Positions 25,933 to 37,960 of a DNA stretch of 64,000 nt are shown here, in pieces. Source of the stretch: Lineus longissimus (lineage: Eukaryota; Nemertea; Pilidiophora; Heteronemertea; Lineidae); contig NC_088313.1 of assembly GCF_910592395.1 (NCBI RefSeq), positions 19,856,437-19,920,436 of the forward strand, given 5' to 3'. The position numbers were made by a program, and so were the translations under genes. Below the pieces are notes generated by a model. It saw only the letters and a program-made list of their open reading frames with translations, ran no database searches and was not told where the DNA came from. Position 1 is the stretch's first letter. Each line of letters starts with the position of its first letter.

Positions 25933-27106
25933 CCTGGCCTGCGCCTGGTTGTGACCGTCCCATCTCTCTCATCATGCTATCAATTTCACAGTGGATCAGC
26001 CAGGACTGATTCGGCCTGGTTGTGACCGTCTCATCCCTGTCACCATGTTGACAACACGGTCGAGCAGCAAAGACTGATTTGGCCTGGCTGTGACCGTCTC
26101 ATCTCTCTCACCATGCTTTCAACACAGTGGAGCAGCCAGGACAGATTCGGCCTGGCTGTGACCGTCTCATCTTTCTCACCATCCTGTCAACACGATCGAG
26201 CAGCAAAGACTGATTTGGCCGGTCAAGATTGATTTGGCCTGGCTGTGACTGTCTCATCTCTCTCATTATGTTATCAACACGGTCGAGCAGCCAGGACTGA
26301 TTCAGCCTGACTGTGACTGTCTCAATTCTCTCACCATGTTGACAACTTGGCAGAGCAGCCGAGACTGACGTGGCCTGGTTGTGACTGTCTCATCTCTCTC
26401 ATTATGTTTTCAACACGGTGGAGTGTGAGTGGAGCAGCCAGGACTGATTCGGCCTGGCTCTGACCATCCTATCTCTCTCATCATGCTGTCAACACCGTGG
26501 AGCAGCCAGGACTGATTCGGCCTGGCTGTGACTGTCTCATCTCTCTCACCATGTTGACAACTTGGCAGAGCAGCCAAGACGACTGACGTGGCCTGGTTGT
26601 GACTGTCTCATCTCTCTCATCATATTGTCAACACGGTGGAGCTGCAAAGACTGATTTGGACTGGCTGTGACCCTCTCATCTCTCTCACCATATTGCCAAC
26701 ACGGTGGAGCAGCCAGGACTGATTCGGCCTGGCTGTGACTGCCTCATCTCTCTTACCATGTTGACAACTTGGCAGAGCAGCCAAGACTGATTTGGCCTGG
26801 TTGTGACTGTCTCATCTCTCTCATCATGTTCTCAACACGGTGCAGCAGCCAGGACTGATTCGGCCTGACTGTGACTGTCTCATCTCTCTCACCATGTTGA
26901 CAACTTGGCAGAGCAGTCAGGACTGATTCGGCCTGGCTGTGACTGCCTCATCTCTCTCACCATGTTGACAACTTGGCAGAGCAGCCAAGACTGATTTGGC
27001 CTGGTTGTGACGGTCTCATCTCTCTCATCATGTTGTCAGCACGGTGGAGCAGCCAGGACTGATTCGGCCTGGCTGTACCTGTCCCATCTCTCTCATCATG
27101 CTGTCA
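25933..27106 (+). repeat. Minisatellite array A, about 68-bp unit, roughly 17 copies
   Basis: The unit reads GATTCGGCCTGGCTGTGACT, GTCTCATCTCTCTCACCATG, then either TTGACAACTTGGCAGAGCAG or TGTCAACACGGTGGAGCAGC and a CCARGACT end. Copies alternate between these two 3' half-variants and are diverged by point changes and small indels. The same family recurs at 57,911-59,064. The length is not a multiple of three and no gene is implied. Confidence 0.9.
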
Positions 27107-27107
27107 T

Positions 27108-27366
27108 GAGGGATATGGATTCATGCTGGTGATAGACCATTCATCAATGCGAAATCAAGTTAATGTGGTCATCGGAGGGATGTAGATTCATACTGGTGAT
27201 GAACCATTCAATGGGAACTAAAGTTAAGGTGGTCATCTGAGGGATGTGGATTCATACTGATGATGAACCATTCAATGGGAACTCAAGTTAATGTGGTCAT
27301 CTGAGCGACGTGGATTCATACCGGTGATAAGTCATTCAATGGGAACTCAAGTTATGCGGTCATCTG
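27108..27366 (+). repeat. Tandem repeat of about 65 bp, four copies
   Basis: Directly abutting minisatellite array A, four copies of a different unit starting GAGGGATGTGGATTCATACT, continuing GGTGATGAACCATTCAATGG and ending GTGGTCATCT. The middle copies are nearly identical and the first and last more diverged. Confidence 0.85.
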
Positions 27367-28027
27367 AGTGATGGATCTATGGATTCAAGCTGGAAATAAA
27401 CCCGCGCGCGACGACTTGAACAACGAAAATCGCGGTCTATCATTAAAGCCTTAGAGCACTCCAGGTAATGGTTTGACTAGTCGGCGCTAAATTCATTATT
27501 AGTGATGAGCATTTAGTTTGTAACTACAGTGATGAGCAGGCGGATAGGTGAAGAGCAGGCGGATAGATTCAAATTACATATCATCTTCCTGGTCACCTAA
27601 ATCCCACACCCAAATTGCCCCTTCAAATCACTTGTACATACAACTTGAGCACCACCTGTTATTCGATTGAATAACCACACTAAGAGTAAGTGTACACCGC
27701 CGCCTGGATGCACTGAAATGACTTCCCTGATCGTGAGTTCCCTATATGTGAGATTTCCCAATGTGTGAGGTCTCCGCGCTCCAGGTACCTAATCCCGCTA
27801 ACTAGGCTTCAGGGGTCTGTGATATGATCAAATATATAATACATGACTTATTGAGCTTATTCGATCAGTAATGTGTGCAAGGGGGAAAGGGGCGTGTGCT
27901 CGTCCACCTGCTGTTCCCGAGGACGACTCCTGACCGAGTTTATCGTATTTGACAATGTTTGAGACGTCCCCTCAAACCTCGCGTCCAGACAATTTTTCAT
28001 GGAGACGAGACTCGATGCCAAGCCGTA
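27367..28027 (+). promoter_or_regulatory. NELF-A upstream region
   Basis: About 660 bp between the tandem repeats and the NELF-A start codon, presumably holding the promoter and 5' UTR. There is no clear TATA box or Inr. A short duplication with GAGCAGGCGGATAG lies near 27534-27566. I assign it by position only. Confidence 0.35.
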
Positions 28028-31000
28028 ATGGCGGCCAGAGAAAGTGATGCTGCGCTTTGGCTTCACAACAAACTCGGTTCCACGGATGATCTGTGGTCCG
28101 GGAGGTCAATATGTTCGCAACTTACGCAGGAGAGGTTGGTCCACATTCAGGACTGCTTCATCAACCTGCAACCCCACGTCAAAGTGAAACTCTTGCTGTC
28201 TTTTATTCACCTTCCAAGACGCAACATTGAAGAGGTAGACCTGTAACTTTTTTTATCACTGTAATTTTAAATGAAAAATTGAGATAACTCGGGGTTTTCA
28301 TTGGTGATATACCCTAGGGGCCCTAAAATGTATAGAAACATGTGCACGAAATGAACTACAGTACAGAGCCTTCGGTACTGAGTACGGTGTACATACTGCA
28401 ATCTTGCTTGAACTGGCACGTACCTCCATCCGGACCGGTCCTCATGACATGATCCGGCCGTGATCGATGACCTGATATCAGTGATGATGTCCTGATGCCT
28501 GGGGCTAGGCCAGTTGATAGGCCTTTTCGACAAAGATGAAGCGAACCCCAAACAAAACAAAGGTGCATACTAAGCTCATGTCAGAAGGCCTAAGCCGACT
28601 TCTGATAATAACCCTTGTGATCCTTTGTTCCAAGTGGAACGCATGATTAGTCAGCGCCCAAACAAACTTCTCCAAATAGGTTGATCTTTATATTAAGGTG
28701 AGCCTCCTATGTTGTCCTGGTCAAATCAATCCTTTTTATTTTCAGTGGAAAATGGAGTTAGATGAATTGATTGACATGGCCATAAATGATGGTGACCAGT
28801 GGGTGTCGATGATCGGTGAGATCTTACGCACATATCCATCGACAATGAACCTCAATTGTGATGTGGAAGACAACAATTCAACATTCCATGAAGTGTTGAA
28901 TGATCTCAAGAAAACAGGTGATTTTAAATTTAATCATTCTTGATAATTTTGGGGCATAAAGAAGGTGATAAAACACGTTGTGAACCTTGAACAGAAAATT
29001 AAAGGGAGTTTAGTTGGTCACTTTTCCATCATGTATGTCTTGCATTGCATTGTGTTAAAACAGACCAGTAGGTCTGAAACAGAAACAGAATTTTCCCTCG
29101 CCCTTCCCTTCAAGACCAATGCGCAGTCGTTTGGTAACCAGGTTCGAGTTATGATGTTTCTTGGTTCCCTCAGTCCTGTGAATGCCGTGTGCTAACTGAT
29201 GAGGAATTCTCATTATTTACAGTCAAGAAAGCTCAAGATGTCAGCATGCTGCCCCTCGAATGTCTTTTCCTGAACAGATCATCTCTGACACAAATGGCTG
29301 GGCACCAACCACAACCTCCAAAACATTTTGCTCTGAAGAGAAAGCCTAAGTCAGCAGCATTGCGGGTCGAATTGTTACAGAAGTGTAAGTAGGAGACATT
29401 GTGCAAGGGCAGTGATTGTTTGTACCTAAAGTTCAGGGTACCCGAAGCATGTCAGCAGTTCCAGTTTTCTGGGGATCAGTCACAAAACCACAGCAGACAG
29501 CTTAACTATTCCAGTGGTATAAATTTTGGAAACTCCTCAAAACTATAGGGTCAGGGTAGAGTGAGGCTAAGTTTGTATCAAACTGGCAAGTGTTTATGGA
29601 TAACCTCATTTGATTAAATTCATATTCATGCAAAATGACTAATTTCAGCATCAGAGGCAGCCAGTCAGCCAAAGAAGTTTGGATTCAGCAACAATCTTCC
29701 TATAAAAGTGAGAAGTTTTGCTAAGAAGATGAATGACACAAGTAAGTGCTAAAATTAAAGTAATTGGGTGCCATATTCCATCATTTTCTGCATTCTGCAT
29801 TTGCTCTTGACAGTTATACATGTACATATCATAATGGTTTCTGGTAAGGCAGCAAAGGCCAGTAACTTGGACTCTTACCAAATTTCAATCGAGTGCAAAG
29901 GTTCGGAAACTAAGGTGGCGGGTTTTCACTGTTATACCTTTCTGTATTGCAGCACCATTGAAAGGTATTCCCAGTCGCACCCCTGGAAGTGGTGGCTTCA
30001 GGACCCCAACGACACCAACAAGTGGTCGATTTAGCTCCGGGACACCTTTGGTTGCCACTCATAGTACTCCTTTAGGGGGGACTCGACCAGTTGGTGGCTT
30101 GAGGAAAGAGGGCGGTATCAAGGTAAAAGCAGATGAGCCAAGTTCTGGACTCCACAAGTTTTCATAGTCGGCAGAATTGAGAGAAATGCATATTTGTTCA
30201 GAAATCCCAACTAAACACTTTACAGTTGGCTCTATTGATGTATGTTCTTCAGTTCGTTCATTATCTTGATCTCAATTGTGCAGAATAAGATCAGCTGTTG
30301 GAGCAGGGTCCAAATATATTTACTGATAAGGCCTTGTTTTCCTTTGCAGCTTCTCGACATCACTGAGCAACCTGTCGGCCTGAAGGAGGCAAAGCGACGG
30401 AAGAAACAACAAGAAATGGAAGCCATTGAGGTTCAGAAGAAAGAAAAGGACTCTGCAGCCACGACGCCTGTGTCTATTAATCAAACACCCGACTATGCTG
30501 CGGCATTGATGTCACCTGCTATGTCCGTATGTACCTTTTTGTTGATGCTTTATTTGTCTTCTCTTCTGTCAGTCCTTGGCGAAAGCATATGCTAATCAGG
30601 TACAAGGGTTTCAACAGTGCATTTTTGCCTTTTCAGAAAGAAAAGTAGCAGTAGAGATTTCGAACAAATGGAAAAAGTTTTTGAAATGATATGAAAATCA
30701 ACCTTCCTCTGATACAGACTCATCCAAAAATATCAAATCCTAATTTTTTTTCTTCATTCATTCAGCGGCCACCTCCATCACCTGCTCCACCAACCATATC
30801 AGCTCCTCCAACGCCAAGTTATTTACCACCTGCTGGCTCTACACGGCTGCCCTCGACGTCAAATGGTGTTACAACAACTTCTCCTGCCAGTAAGTACCAT
30901 TAATGAAATTCTGATAGAAGTTCAGCTGTACCTACATTGTAGCTTCTCTGGGTTTCCTGCGACGACGCGTGCTGTGCTTCCAACATGTACCTGTACATTA

Positions 31001-31840
31001 GATTAAATCATGCAGCAGTGAATCAGGGTGCCATATCATGTTCCCAAAAAGACTTGTCAATTCATCTTGATCTAATGCCGCAATATCCTTATCCTTCTTT
31101 CAGCAACTCTGGTATCCACTGCCACAAAAAGTGCTAGAGAAAACCTTCAACTTCAACTACAACAACAGCTTGGCCAGTCCAATATTCGTACACAACCTGC
31201 AGTCCAGCCTGTAGTGACGATTGCCCCAGCACCGGTGCCAACAGCTCAGCCGATGGTTGTGAATCCTCCTGTGCAGACGCCACCACCGGTGCAAGCTGCT
31301 GCTTCCCCTGCTCCGGCTGGTGCTACCAAAAAGGGACTTTCACTCACGGTAAGGAGTGCAGTGGTGTACCGATAGTGATTATGATACTGTTAGCAACGGC
31401 CTTTGCTGCTAGAGATGATTGAATGTATGACCAAAGAAAAACAAAATATGAATAGTTGATGCTTTTGATTGAACAAAGGGCTAAATTTAGGAAGTTATAT
31501 GTATTTGAAGCATTTGGAGACCTACCGTTAGATCATTTAAAGTTTTCTATATTTTTTTTAGCGAGAACAAATGGTTGAGGCTCAAGAGATGTTTAGAACT
31601 TCCAACAAAGTCACAAGGCCAGAAAAAGCTCTTATATTAGGGTTTATGGCTGGTTCACGAGAGAATCCATGCCCACAACATGGCGACCTTGTGAATATCC
31701 GACTCAGTGAAGACCTACAGATAATTCAGCAGCAGGATGGGACCATGCGAGAAATGATAGTCGACACGTATTTCCAAATGGATTATTCCAATGGGACATG
31801 GCAAAGATCGAAAAAATTTCGCCCAAAGAAACCATCTTGA
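28028..31840 (+). CDS. NELFA: Negative elongation factor A
   Basis: Subunit of the NELF complex, which with DSIF holds RNA polymerase II in promoter-proximal pause. Nine exons: 28028-28234, 28746-28917, 29223-29384, 29649-29741, 29953-30122, 30350-30526, 30766-30889, 31104-31348, 31562-31840; 1,629 nt, 542 aa (human 528), all phases agreeing. The start is the ATG giving MAARESDAALWLHNKLG, closely matching the vertebrate N-terminus. The folded N-terminal domain continues through LPRRNIEE and SMLPLECLFLNRSSL; KHFALKRKPKSAALR is the conserved basic stretch. A low-complexity Pro/Thr/Gln middle (exons 5-8) precedes a well conserved C-terminus containing KVTRPEKALILGFMAGSREN, near-identical to vertebrates. 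The gene lies head-to-head with OGA, with the minisatellites between, and converges with TMEM127. Complete. Confidence 0.97.
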
Positions 31841-32854
31841 GACAGAACGTAAGATTAGGAAAAACAAAACTCTTTCTGGGGTTATTTAATCCATGTGTGG
31901 AAAATGTGACATGCCTGTGTACTGGTCTCAGTCTTGTTTGACAGAGGAATGAAGTAACGTGCCATAGGTATCATTCATGATATTGACAGTAAAGGCATGT
32001 GTAGTATTGGTGTTACTGAAATGGATTTGTAAACTTAAACTCCTTGAATGACCTTAAACATGAAATCATAGGCCTGGACCCAAGGAGTACTCTTCAAAGC
32101 AACCTTGAGTGCAAGGAACTCTCTGCTGGACTATTGTGCAAAATTGAAAGAAGTATTTGAGGATTCTGTTGCATCACACAATCAGCCATTCAGTGAATGA
32201 AGGCATGACATTTGGATTTTCATGGTTTTAAGAACAATCAGTTTTGATTTTACAATAAATAAGAACAGTACCTGCCCTGTTTCAAACATGTTGCCATGTA
32301 CCATGTACATTGTTTTCAAGTTTTGAAAAGATAATACTCCCACTATATGAGCCGATTCCAAAATCACCAGAAAGTGGCTCTGCCAAGTCAAAATCTTTAT
32401 TCTGCTGAAATGGACTTGGGACTTTTTATGCGCTTATTATGATGGCCACATGTGTATGTCATTGGTCGAATCTTTCATTAGGTTTTTTTTAGACATTATT
32501 CAATGAAAGGGGGTATTTTCCCCTTCATAAAGAATCTCAAAATCATGCTGTGCGGAATATCTATATAAAGAGTAATGTGATTTCTGCTTGATCGTCTGAG
32601 AGCATTGATGTCTGGTGTGCTAAGTTAAACCCAGTGAAATCCCTGGGCTGTGTAATTGTCTTTTTATTGTCAGTTTCCTTATGTTTATATGAAAGGTCAT
32701 TACCTCTGCCCCCATCCCCTGGATGTTACTGTCTATTCAAATGTTTACAAATGTACAAGAAAATAAGAAATATGGTTCTTTCTTGTTAATCCTTGTATCG
32801 TACATGTACGGAGTTCTGGAAATTTGCAAGTCGAACTGTTCTGTTGGAAAATCA

Positions 32855-32860
32855 AATAAA
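32855..32860 (+). terminator. Polyadenylation signal, NELF-A
   Basis: Canonical AATAAA about 1 kb after the NELF-A stop codon, with a second overlapping-context AATAAA at 32873. Assignment to NELF-A is by position and strand. Confidence 0.5.
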
Positions 32861-33307
32861 TGTAAATATCATAATAAACTATTGTATATCATATCGCTGA
32901 CTTGTATTAATTTACTCTGAAGCCGTTGCTCTATAAAGCCCAGACTGGTAGGCTGGGCCAATGTGGGAATCATCTGTGCTCCACAGATATACCCAATTAA
33001 AATCCCCCACCCTGATGCTTTATGCATCCAGTGGGTTCCCAACAGGAGACCGATCTTGGGAGGAGACCACTCATTCATAGGAACCTACAACCACTTTGTA
33101 TGGGAGCACGACAGAGTAGCATTGCTGGGGACCCGGGCTCGGGGAAATCTCCAAATACAAATCCATACCAGTTGAATTTTGAATTCTCAAAGAATAAAGC
33201 TTAAACATGCAGACCAAGACAAGGTTTTGACATGGCTTCAAGAACTGCATTTAACAGCTGTATTGCCAATCATCAACAAACGCGTGACTTAGTAAATAAA
33301 TAGGTGT

Positions 33308-33313
33308 TTTATT
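33308..33313 (-). terminator. Polyadenylation signal, TMEM127
   Basis: AATAAA on the minus strand about 1.5 kb downstream of the TMEM127 stop codon. No other gene on this strand is available to use it. Confidence 0.45.
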
Positions 33314-34830
33314 AAATAATATCTCCTGTACATCTACCATTACATCATGAAGACATTATACTCATGTGGACAGATCAAGTTCAATGGTGCAAAACAACTG
33401 TCCACAAAACTGATAAAGATTGTCAATTAAGAGGATTCACAGAGAACAACTTTGACATTAGATTTCTGAGAATTGGCGTGAAAAAGTCTTAACTCGAATT
33501 TTACACAATCTTAAAATTTGCATGACATGACCACAACTCCTATCTACTGCAGTGGTTAGGTACTTACTTCAGCTGATGTTCTCCGATACAAGTATCAAAA
33601 TTATATATTCAGAAATATACATATAGTTTGCAATGCACAATAGGCCATTCTTGGCCCTCCGTAAATATGAATGCATCACTACCCAAAGATGGTAGCTTCA
33701 GCCAAGTTTTTCTATTCTGAAAGCCCCAAACAGCTTATTCATATTATACACAGATTTGTGTAGTTCTTTTGGCTTCAATGCTGAAAATCATTGATTTCAC
33801 CAACAATTTCAGCTATCATCATAATCATGGACACTCACTCGACTGGATTCAAGCATCATTTCATGATCCCATCTTCAGAAATGCTAACAACAAGCATTAA
33901 CACAAAATCAACAGGTAGAAATTCAATCAAGACTTCATCTTTGTATAATACAATTCGTTCAGCCAATAGAAGACGATAAGACCCACAAGAGATATTTTAG
34001 TAACTGCTTGTGAGACGCACATGAATTATAAACTAAATATCAACAGTGAGATTTCACCGAACTCAGAACACATATCTGGGCCATAACTTCGGCCGTAAAA
34101 ACAGCAGCGCTATGCAAAATAAGAGTTCACTATATACATGTATGTATAGTCTATATAGGCTAGTACCGGTAGTTCTTAACTTCTTTACATAGGTATCAAG
34201 ATTTTTATCATGCATCGGACGCCAACGGTCATGTTTCAGGGTACAAATTCAGCTCCAACTGACCTGATTTACTAACGCATTGGACTGGCCTTGGCCTGTT
34301 GCCGATTAGGACTTTGTCATACAATTGCAATAACTGTGCTTCATCAGTACGACATATCAAACTCAAACAGCACATGACTTGCAGTGTAAGTTTAACTCGT
34401 CTGTATATCTGAAAAATCCTGTCCTGTCAACTTGAATCAACAACTTTTGAAATCTAGGTGCCTCATGCTGATTCTGGACATATGATATGTACATTTTGTA
34501 TACATTATGTACATTTTCTAACGCAGCTGACCCACAATTTAACAATGATGATCACAACAATAATTGACCCTGGTGTCCTGTCCTGGTGTACTTGAGCGGA
34601 TTAGATTCATGGTCAAATGTATTCTTGCCAAAACTAATTTCTTTGAAGAGATTAGTTTTTGCTTCTGATGAAGGGGGCCAGGACCACTCTCAGAAGATAA
34701 CCTTAACTGCTGCACTGCAGTAAGTAACAGTCCTACACTTCTGAAGAGTAACATAACAGCTTATCTCTTTGTAAAATTCAACACTGATAATCATAGCATT
34801 GTTTCCTGAGGTCTAAACATGCGTTAGACC

Positions 34831-36178
34831 TTAAGGTTCATAAGCTGGTGGTGGAGGGAGCATGGTCAATTCAGGGGCAGGTGGCCCAGGGGGTTCAAAG
34901 CCATCATAGTCTTCTAACAAGTTTGCTTGGTCATCCATATCGATAGGAGGATACCGCCTCAAACAGTTGCATGCCGTTGCTATCACAGAAATTGCCCCGG
35001 CGCCAGCGACCAAGTAGAAGCTGATATCAAAGCCAACCTCTACTTTACTTCCAAGATGCATCCGTGTTGTTTTCTGAAGCTCTTTGACCTGTTCCGTTAC
35101 CCAGTAGCAGAATCCGTTTATAACCACACAGATCAACACTGAAACAAAACATAGGAGAACAGATAAGAAATGCAGTCAAGAGAAATTAGTCTGCCAAACC
35201 TAACAACAATTACATGTAGGTGTTTTGTTCTTAAAACAATAACTACTTTCTCTCTGTAATGGGGGCTATAACGAGAGTGTCAAAACAAGAGCTCAGGGTT
35301 TAGTGGTCAATATGGCTGGTGTCTTGACTCTTCTGGGTTGTGACTGGTTTAAAGCTACACTTAAACTTCAGAGTGTTACCTGTCAAAATATTTCCAATGG
35401 CATTGCGGCGGATAAGTTTCATAGTTCGACTGGATGGACCAAAGAGATCAAGGATGAAGGCCACGACACTGAAGATGATGCCAAGGAATGTCAGGGCGAT
35501 GATACTCCTCATGATGATCACAGTCTTGGGCGTAACACAGTCAATCATAGCTGCAAGTACACGACAAAATGAGAGAATTTGTAGCATTAGCATTGCCATA
35601 CTGGGGAACTGACACTGTAATGAAGGTACAAATGTGGCCGTCACAAAAAGAATACCATAATTGATACGATTCAGTGGTTAATCTCACAGGGCATAACTTA
35701 CACACACACACATGACCGATTGGCTGGAATCAGTTTTGTGCAAATCAAGTACCAGTAATGCGGTATTACGAACAGTATGAAATTTCGGTGATGACCTCGG
35801 CTCCTCACATTAACTAGGCAACTTTTTCTCATTGCTGAAGGTTAGAATAACTCTCTGAACTTCTCTTTAAACAGTGAACTTACTCTGATCGTAATCTGTA
35901 GTGTAATGGTACGTGATCTTCGGGATGAGACGCCCCAGCGGGCCAGGAGTTTGCGTAATTTCAAACGAGCCAAAGAAAAAGAACTGGTACACCCCAAGGT
36001 ATCTCATATTACAGCCACCCCCTTGGACAGAGAACCAGTTTGGTTCCGCTAAAGCTGTGCATAATGTCACTATGATCACCATGCTGCAGGCTGCAGCTAA
36101 AAAGTTCCTCTCCCTTTGTTTCAGAAGGAGGCGACGTCTCCGCCTTCTACGATCAGACGACCAAGAGTCACGAGGCAT
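34831..36178 (-). CDS. TMEM127: Transmembrane protein 127
   Basis: Small multi-pass protein of the endolysosomal system; in vertebrates it restrains mTORC1 signalling and affects surface receptor turnover. Three exons: 35884-36178, 35380-35550, 34831-35138; 774 nt, 257 aa (human 238). The ATG at 36178 was chosen because upstream in-frame codons lack another ATG. An Arg-rich N-terminus (residues 10-24) precedes the first membrane segment, which includes the signature LCTALAEPNW (about residues 39-48); exon 2 carries FLGIIFSVVAFILDLFGP; exon 3 carries CYWVTE and the signature DISFYLVAGAGAISVIATA. The C-terminus ends PPPPAYEP, keeping the PPxY motif seen in vertebrate TMEM127, a WW-domain ligand expected to recruit NEDD4-type E3 ligases (inference from the motif). 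Complete; no damage. Confidence 0.95.
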
Positions 36179-36673
36179 TTTGACCACTTTTTCAACTCGT
36201 CATACACAAAATAAAGACTTATTTGTATTTTTTGAAGTCTTAACTACATGACCATATAAAATTCATCTTCAGGATTGTTCTGAATCATGAGATATTTCGG
36301 TGTACTTTTATAAATATTGGGAAAGAAAACTAGAAATGGTGGACAAAATTTCCCAGTTGTGGTCGTCGGTACGATAAACGTGAGACTCCAGAAGAGCCTT
36401 GATGTGGGGGCATCTCACCACTTTCGCGATGTCCTGTATTGGCCACTACTGTAAATCGAGCTGGAGCCGTTGCGACTGCCAACGACAGTATAAGTTTGCT
36501 AAATATCTGTGGCCAATGGGGAGGCCCAATGCAGATTGACTGGTCTTGCTCCCTGGGACTTTTGCTGGGACTTTTGCTGGGGATTGAGAAAGTATGGTAC
36601 CCCGAGAAAGTACAAGTGTTGTTGGCCCTGTTTGTAAGAGGATGATAGCAGCACAGATGTTTGGCCAACAAAA

Positions 36674-36745
36674 GGGCTTGCCAGGGATTTGAACCCGGGA
36701 CCTCTCGCATCCGAAGAGAGAATCGTACCACTAGTAATGCTGGTA
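36674..36745 (-). pseudogene. tRNA-Pro-like pseudogene or SINE head
   Basis: Read on the minus strand, the segment has GTGGTACGATTCTC, an anticodon loop TTCGGAT (CGG anticodon position), then GCGAGAGGTCCCGGGTTCAA and a CAAGCCC 3' arm, closely resembling tRNA-Pro. The 5' acceptor strand that should pair with CAAGCCC is missing, the anticodon stem has a mismatch (CTCTC against GCGAG) and the T stem is imperfect. So it is a decayed tRNA or the head of a tRNA-derived SINE, not a working gene. Confidence 0.55.
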
Positions 36746-37011
36746 GAATTGGAGTGCTTTGTAAGGGTCTTGTTAGTTCGTATAATATTAGCAAGATAAA
36801 ACACAGATTAAACCAGGTTCATGCTTGCTTTGACTTGATGGATCTGCGGGAGTGTTGGCTTCTATTGTTAACGTCCTCTTGCACCCTAAACTTTACAAGA
36901 ATGAAAAAAGGAAAAGTAATTTCTCCAGCAAAATACTTTATTAAAGATCTGAGAACTTACATGCACTGTCACTGGTCAATATCATGACCCAATACTGTCA
37001 TAATGGACATT

Positions 37012-37960
37012 ATCAAATTCAAATTCAAATTATTTATTTGCACAACTATCACAAGTACAGACAGTATGGCATATACATGCATGAATATTACACAATAAAA
37101 GACATTACATTAAAACATATCATAAGTCACATTGGTAAAATTAACTGGTCATTGCTCCTGAAGAGCTGCTTGCCTTTCGTAAAAAGCCCTGGAGATAAAA
37201 ATAGCAGTCTTGATGATGATGTCGTGATCAGTGCTGCTCAATGTGGAAATAAAATCCGAATTGGAGAACAAGTGACTATCTTTACAAAAAGCAATATTCT
37301 TAAAATACTCATCTCTTAGTTTTTGAATAGAAGGACATCTGGCAAAAAAATGAAATTCGTCTTCTACTACGTCACACCCCAAATGGACACAGACGCTTTT
37401 CCAACTGAGTACCAAAATGTCTACCTTTTTCGATGAGTAGGTTGTGATTGTTAAGGCGAAACTTAGCCATTTTGGAAAAGACCCCACGATTTTTTAATGC
37501 ATCGAGGTAGGGCTCAAATTGACACTCTGTTTTAAAAGTTCTGTATGTCCTGAGTTTATTCTTTTGATTAGGATCCGACCTTCTGTCGTTTTTTAGGACA
37601 GAGAAAAAGTGAGTGCGATACAAGGATTCAAGCGAATTGGAAACGCAAGTGCTACCAGAGGAAAGGTCAAAATCTTTCTGACATTTAGCATTCAATACAT
37701 CAATAATTGCCGAGACCGACAAGACTGTGTGAGCTTATTGTCAATTTCATAAGCTTCATTGAGAATAGCATTACTGGAGGATTTAACATGAGATAAGTAG
37801 TTAAAAGTATGCTTGAACATGAAATTAACAAATGGATAAAGACCTAATTCTGCTTTAACTCCACAATTGGAAGTAAATCTGTTAACACCAAAAATCCATT
37901 TACAAAATTTAGACAACAGTTGTTCAAAAGGAAATCGATCTACCTGTTTAAAGAACTTAT
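37012..37960 (-). mobile_element. 3' fragment of a non-LTR retrotransposon (LINE), decayed
   Basis: Three minus-strand reading frames in succession carry the C-terminal region usual in LINE reverse-transcriptase proteins: a segment ending near 37700 with KFCKWIFGVNRFTSN and AELGLYP; a segment about 37705-37430 with MAKFRLNNHNLLIEKGRH; and a segment about 37435-37150 with EDEFHFFARCP. Frame changes near 37700 and 37430 show it is dead. The fragment ends in a short tandem AATTTG repeat (about 37014-37035), a typical LINE 3' tail. Only the last roughly 0.95 kb is present (5' truncation). The exact clade cannot be told from this. Confidence 0.85.

Larger units (their letters stand above)
31841..34830. 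other. Convergent 3' UTRs of NELF-A and TMEM127
   Basis: No coding sequence is recognised. For NELF-A the best polyadenylation signal is AATAAA at 32855-32860 (a second at 32873), giving a 3' UTR of about 1 kb. For TMEM127, on the minus strand, an AATAAA complement at 33308-33313 would give about 1.5 kb. About 430 bp of unremarkable DNA separates the two inferred ends, so the transcripts need not overlap. Confidence 0.5.

Noticed and set aside
36330-36804. Open frames of about 100-154 codons on the minus strand and 108 on the plus strand
   Set aside because: They run through the tRNA-Pro-like sequence, whose translation in such frames is meaningless.
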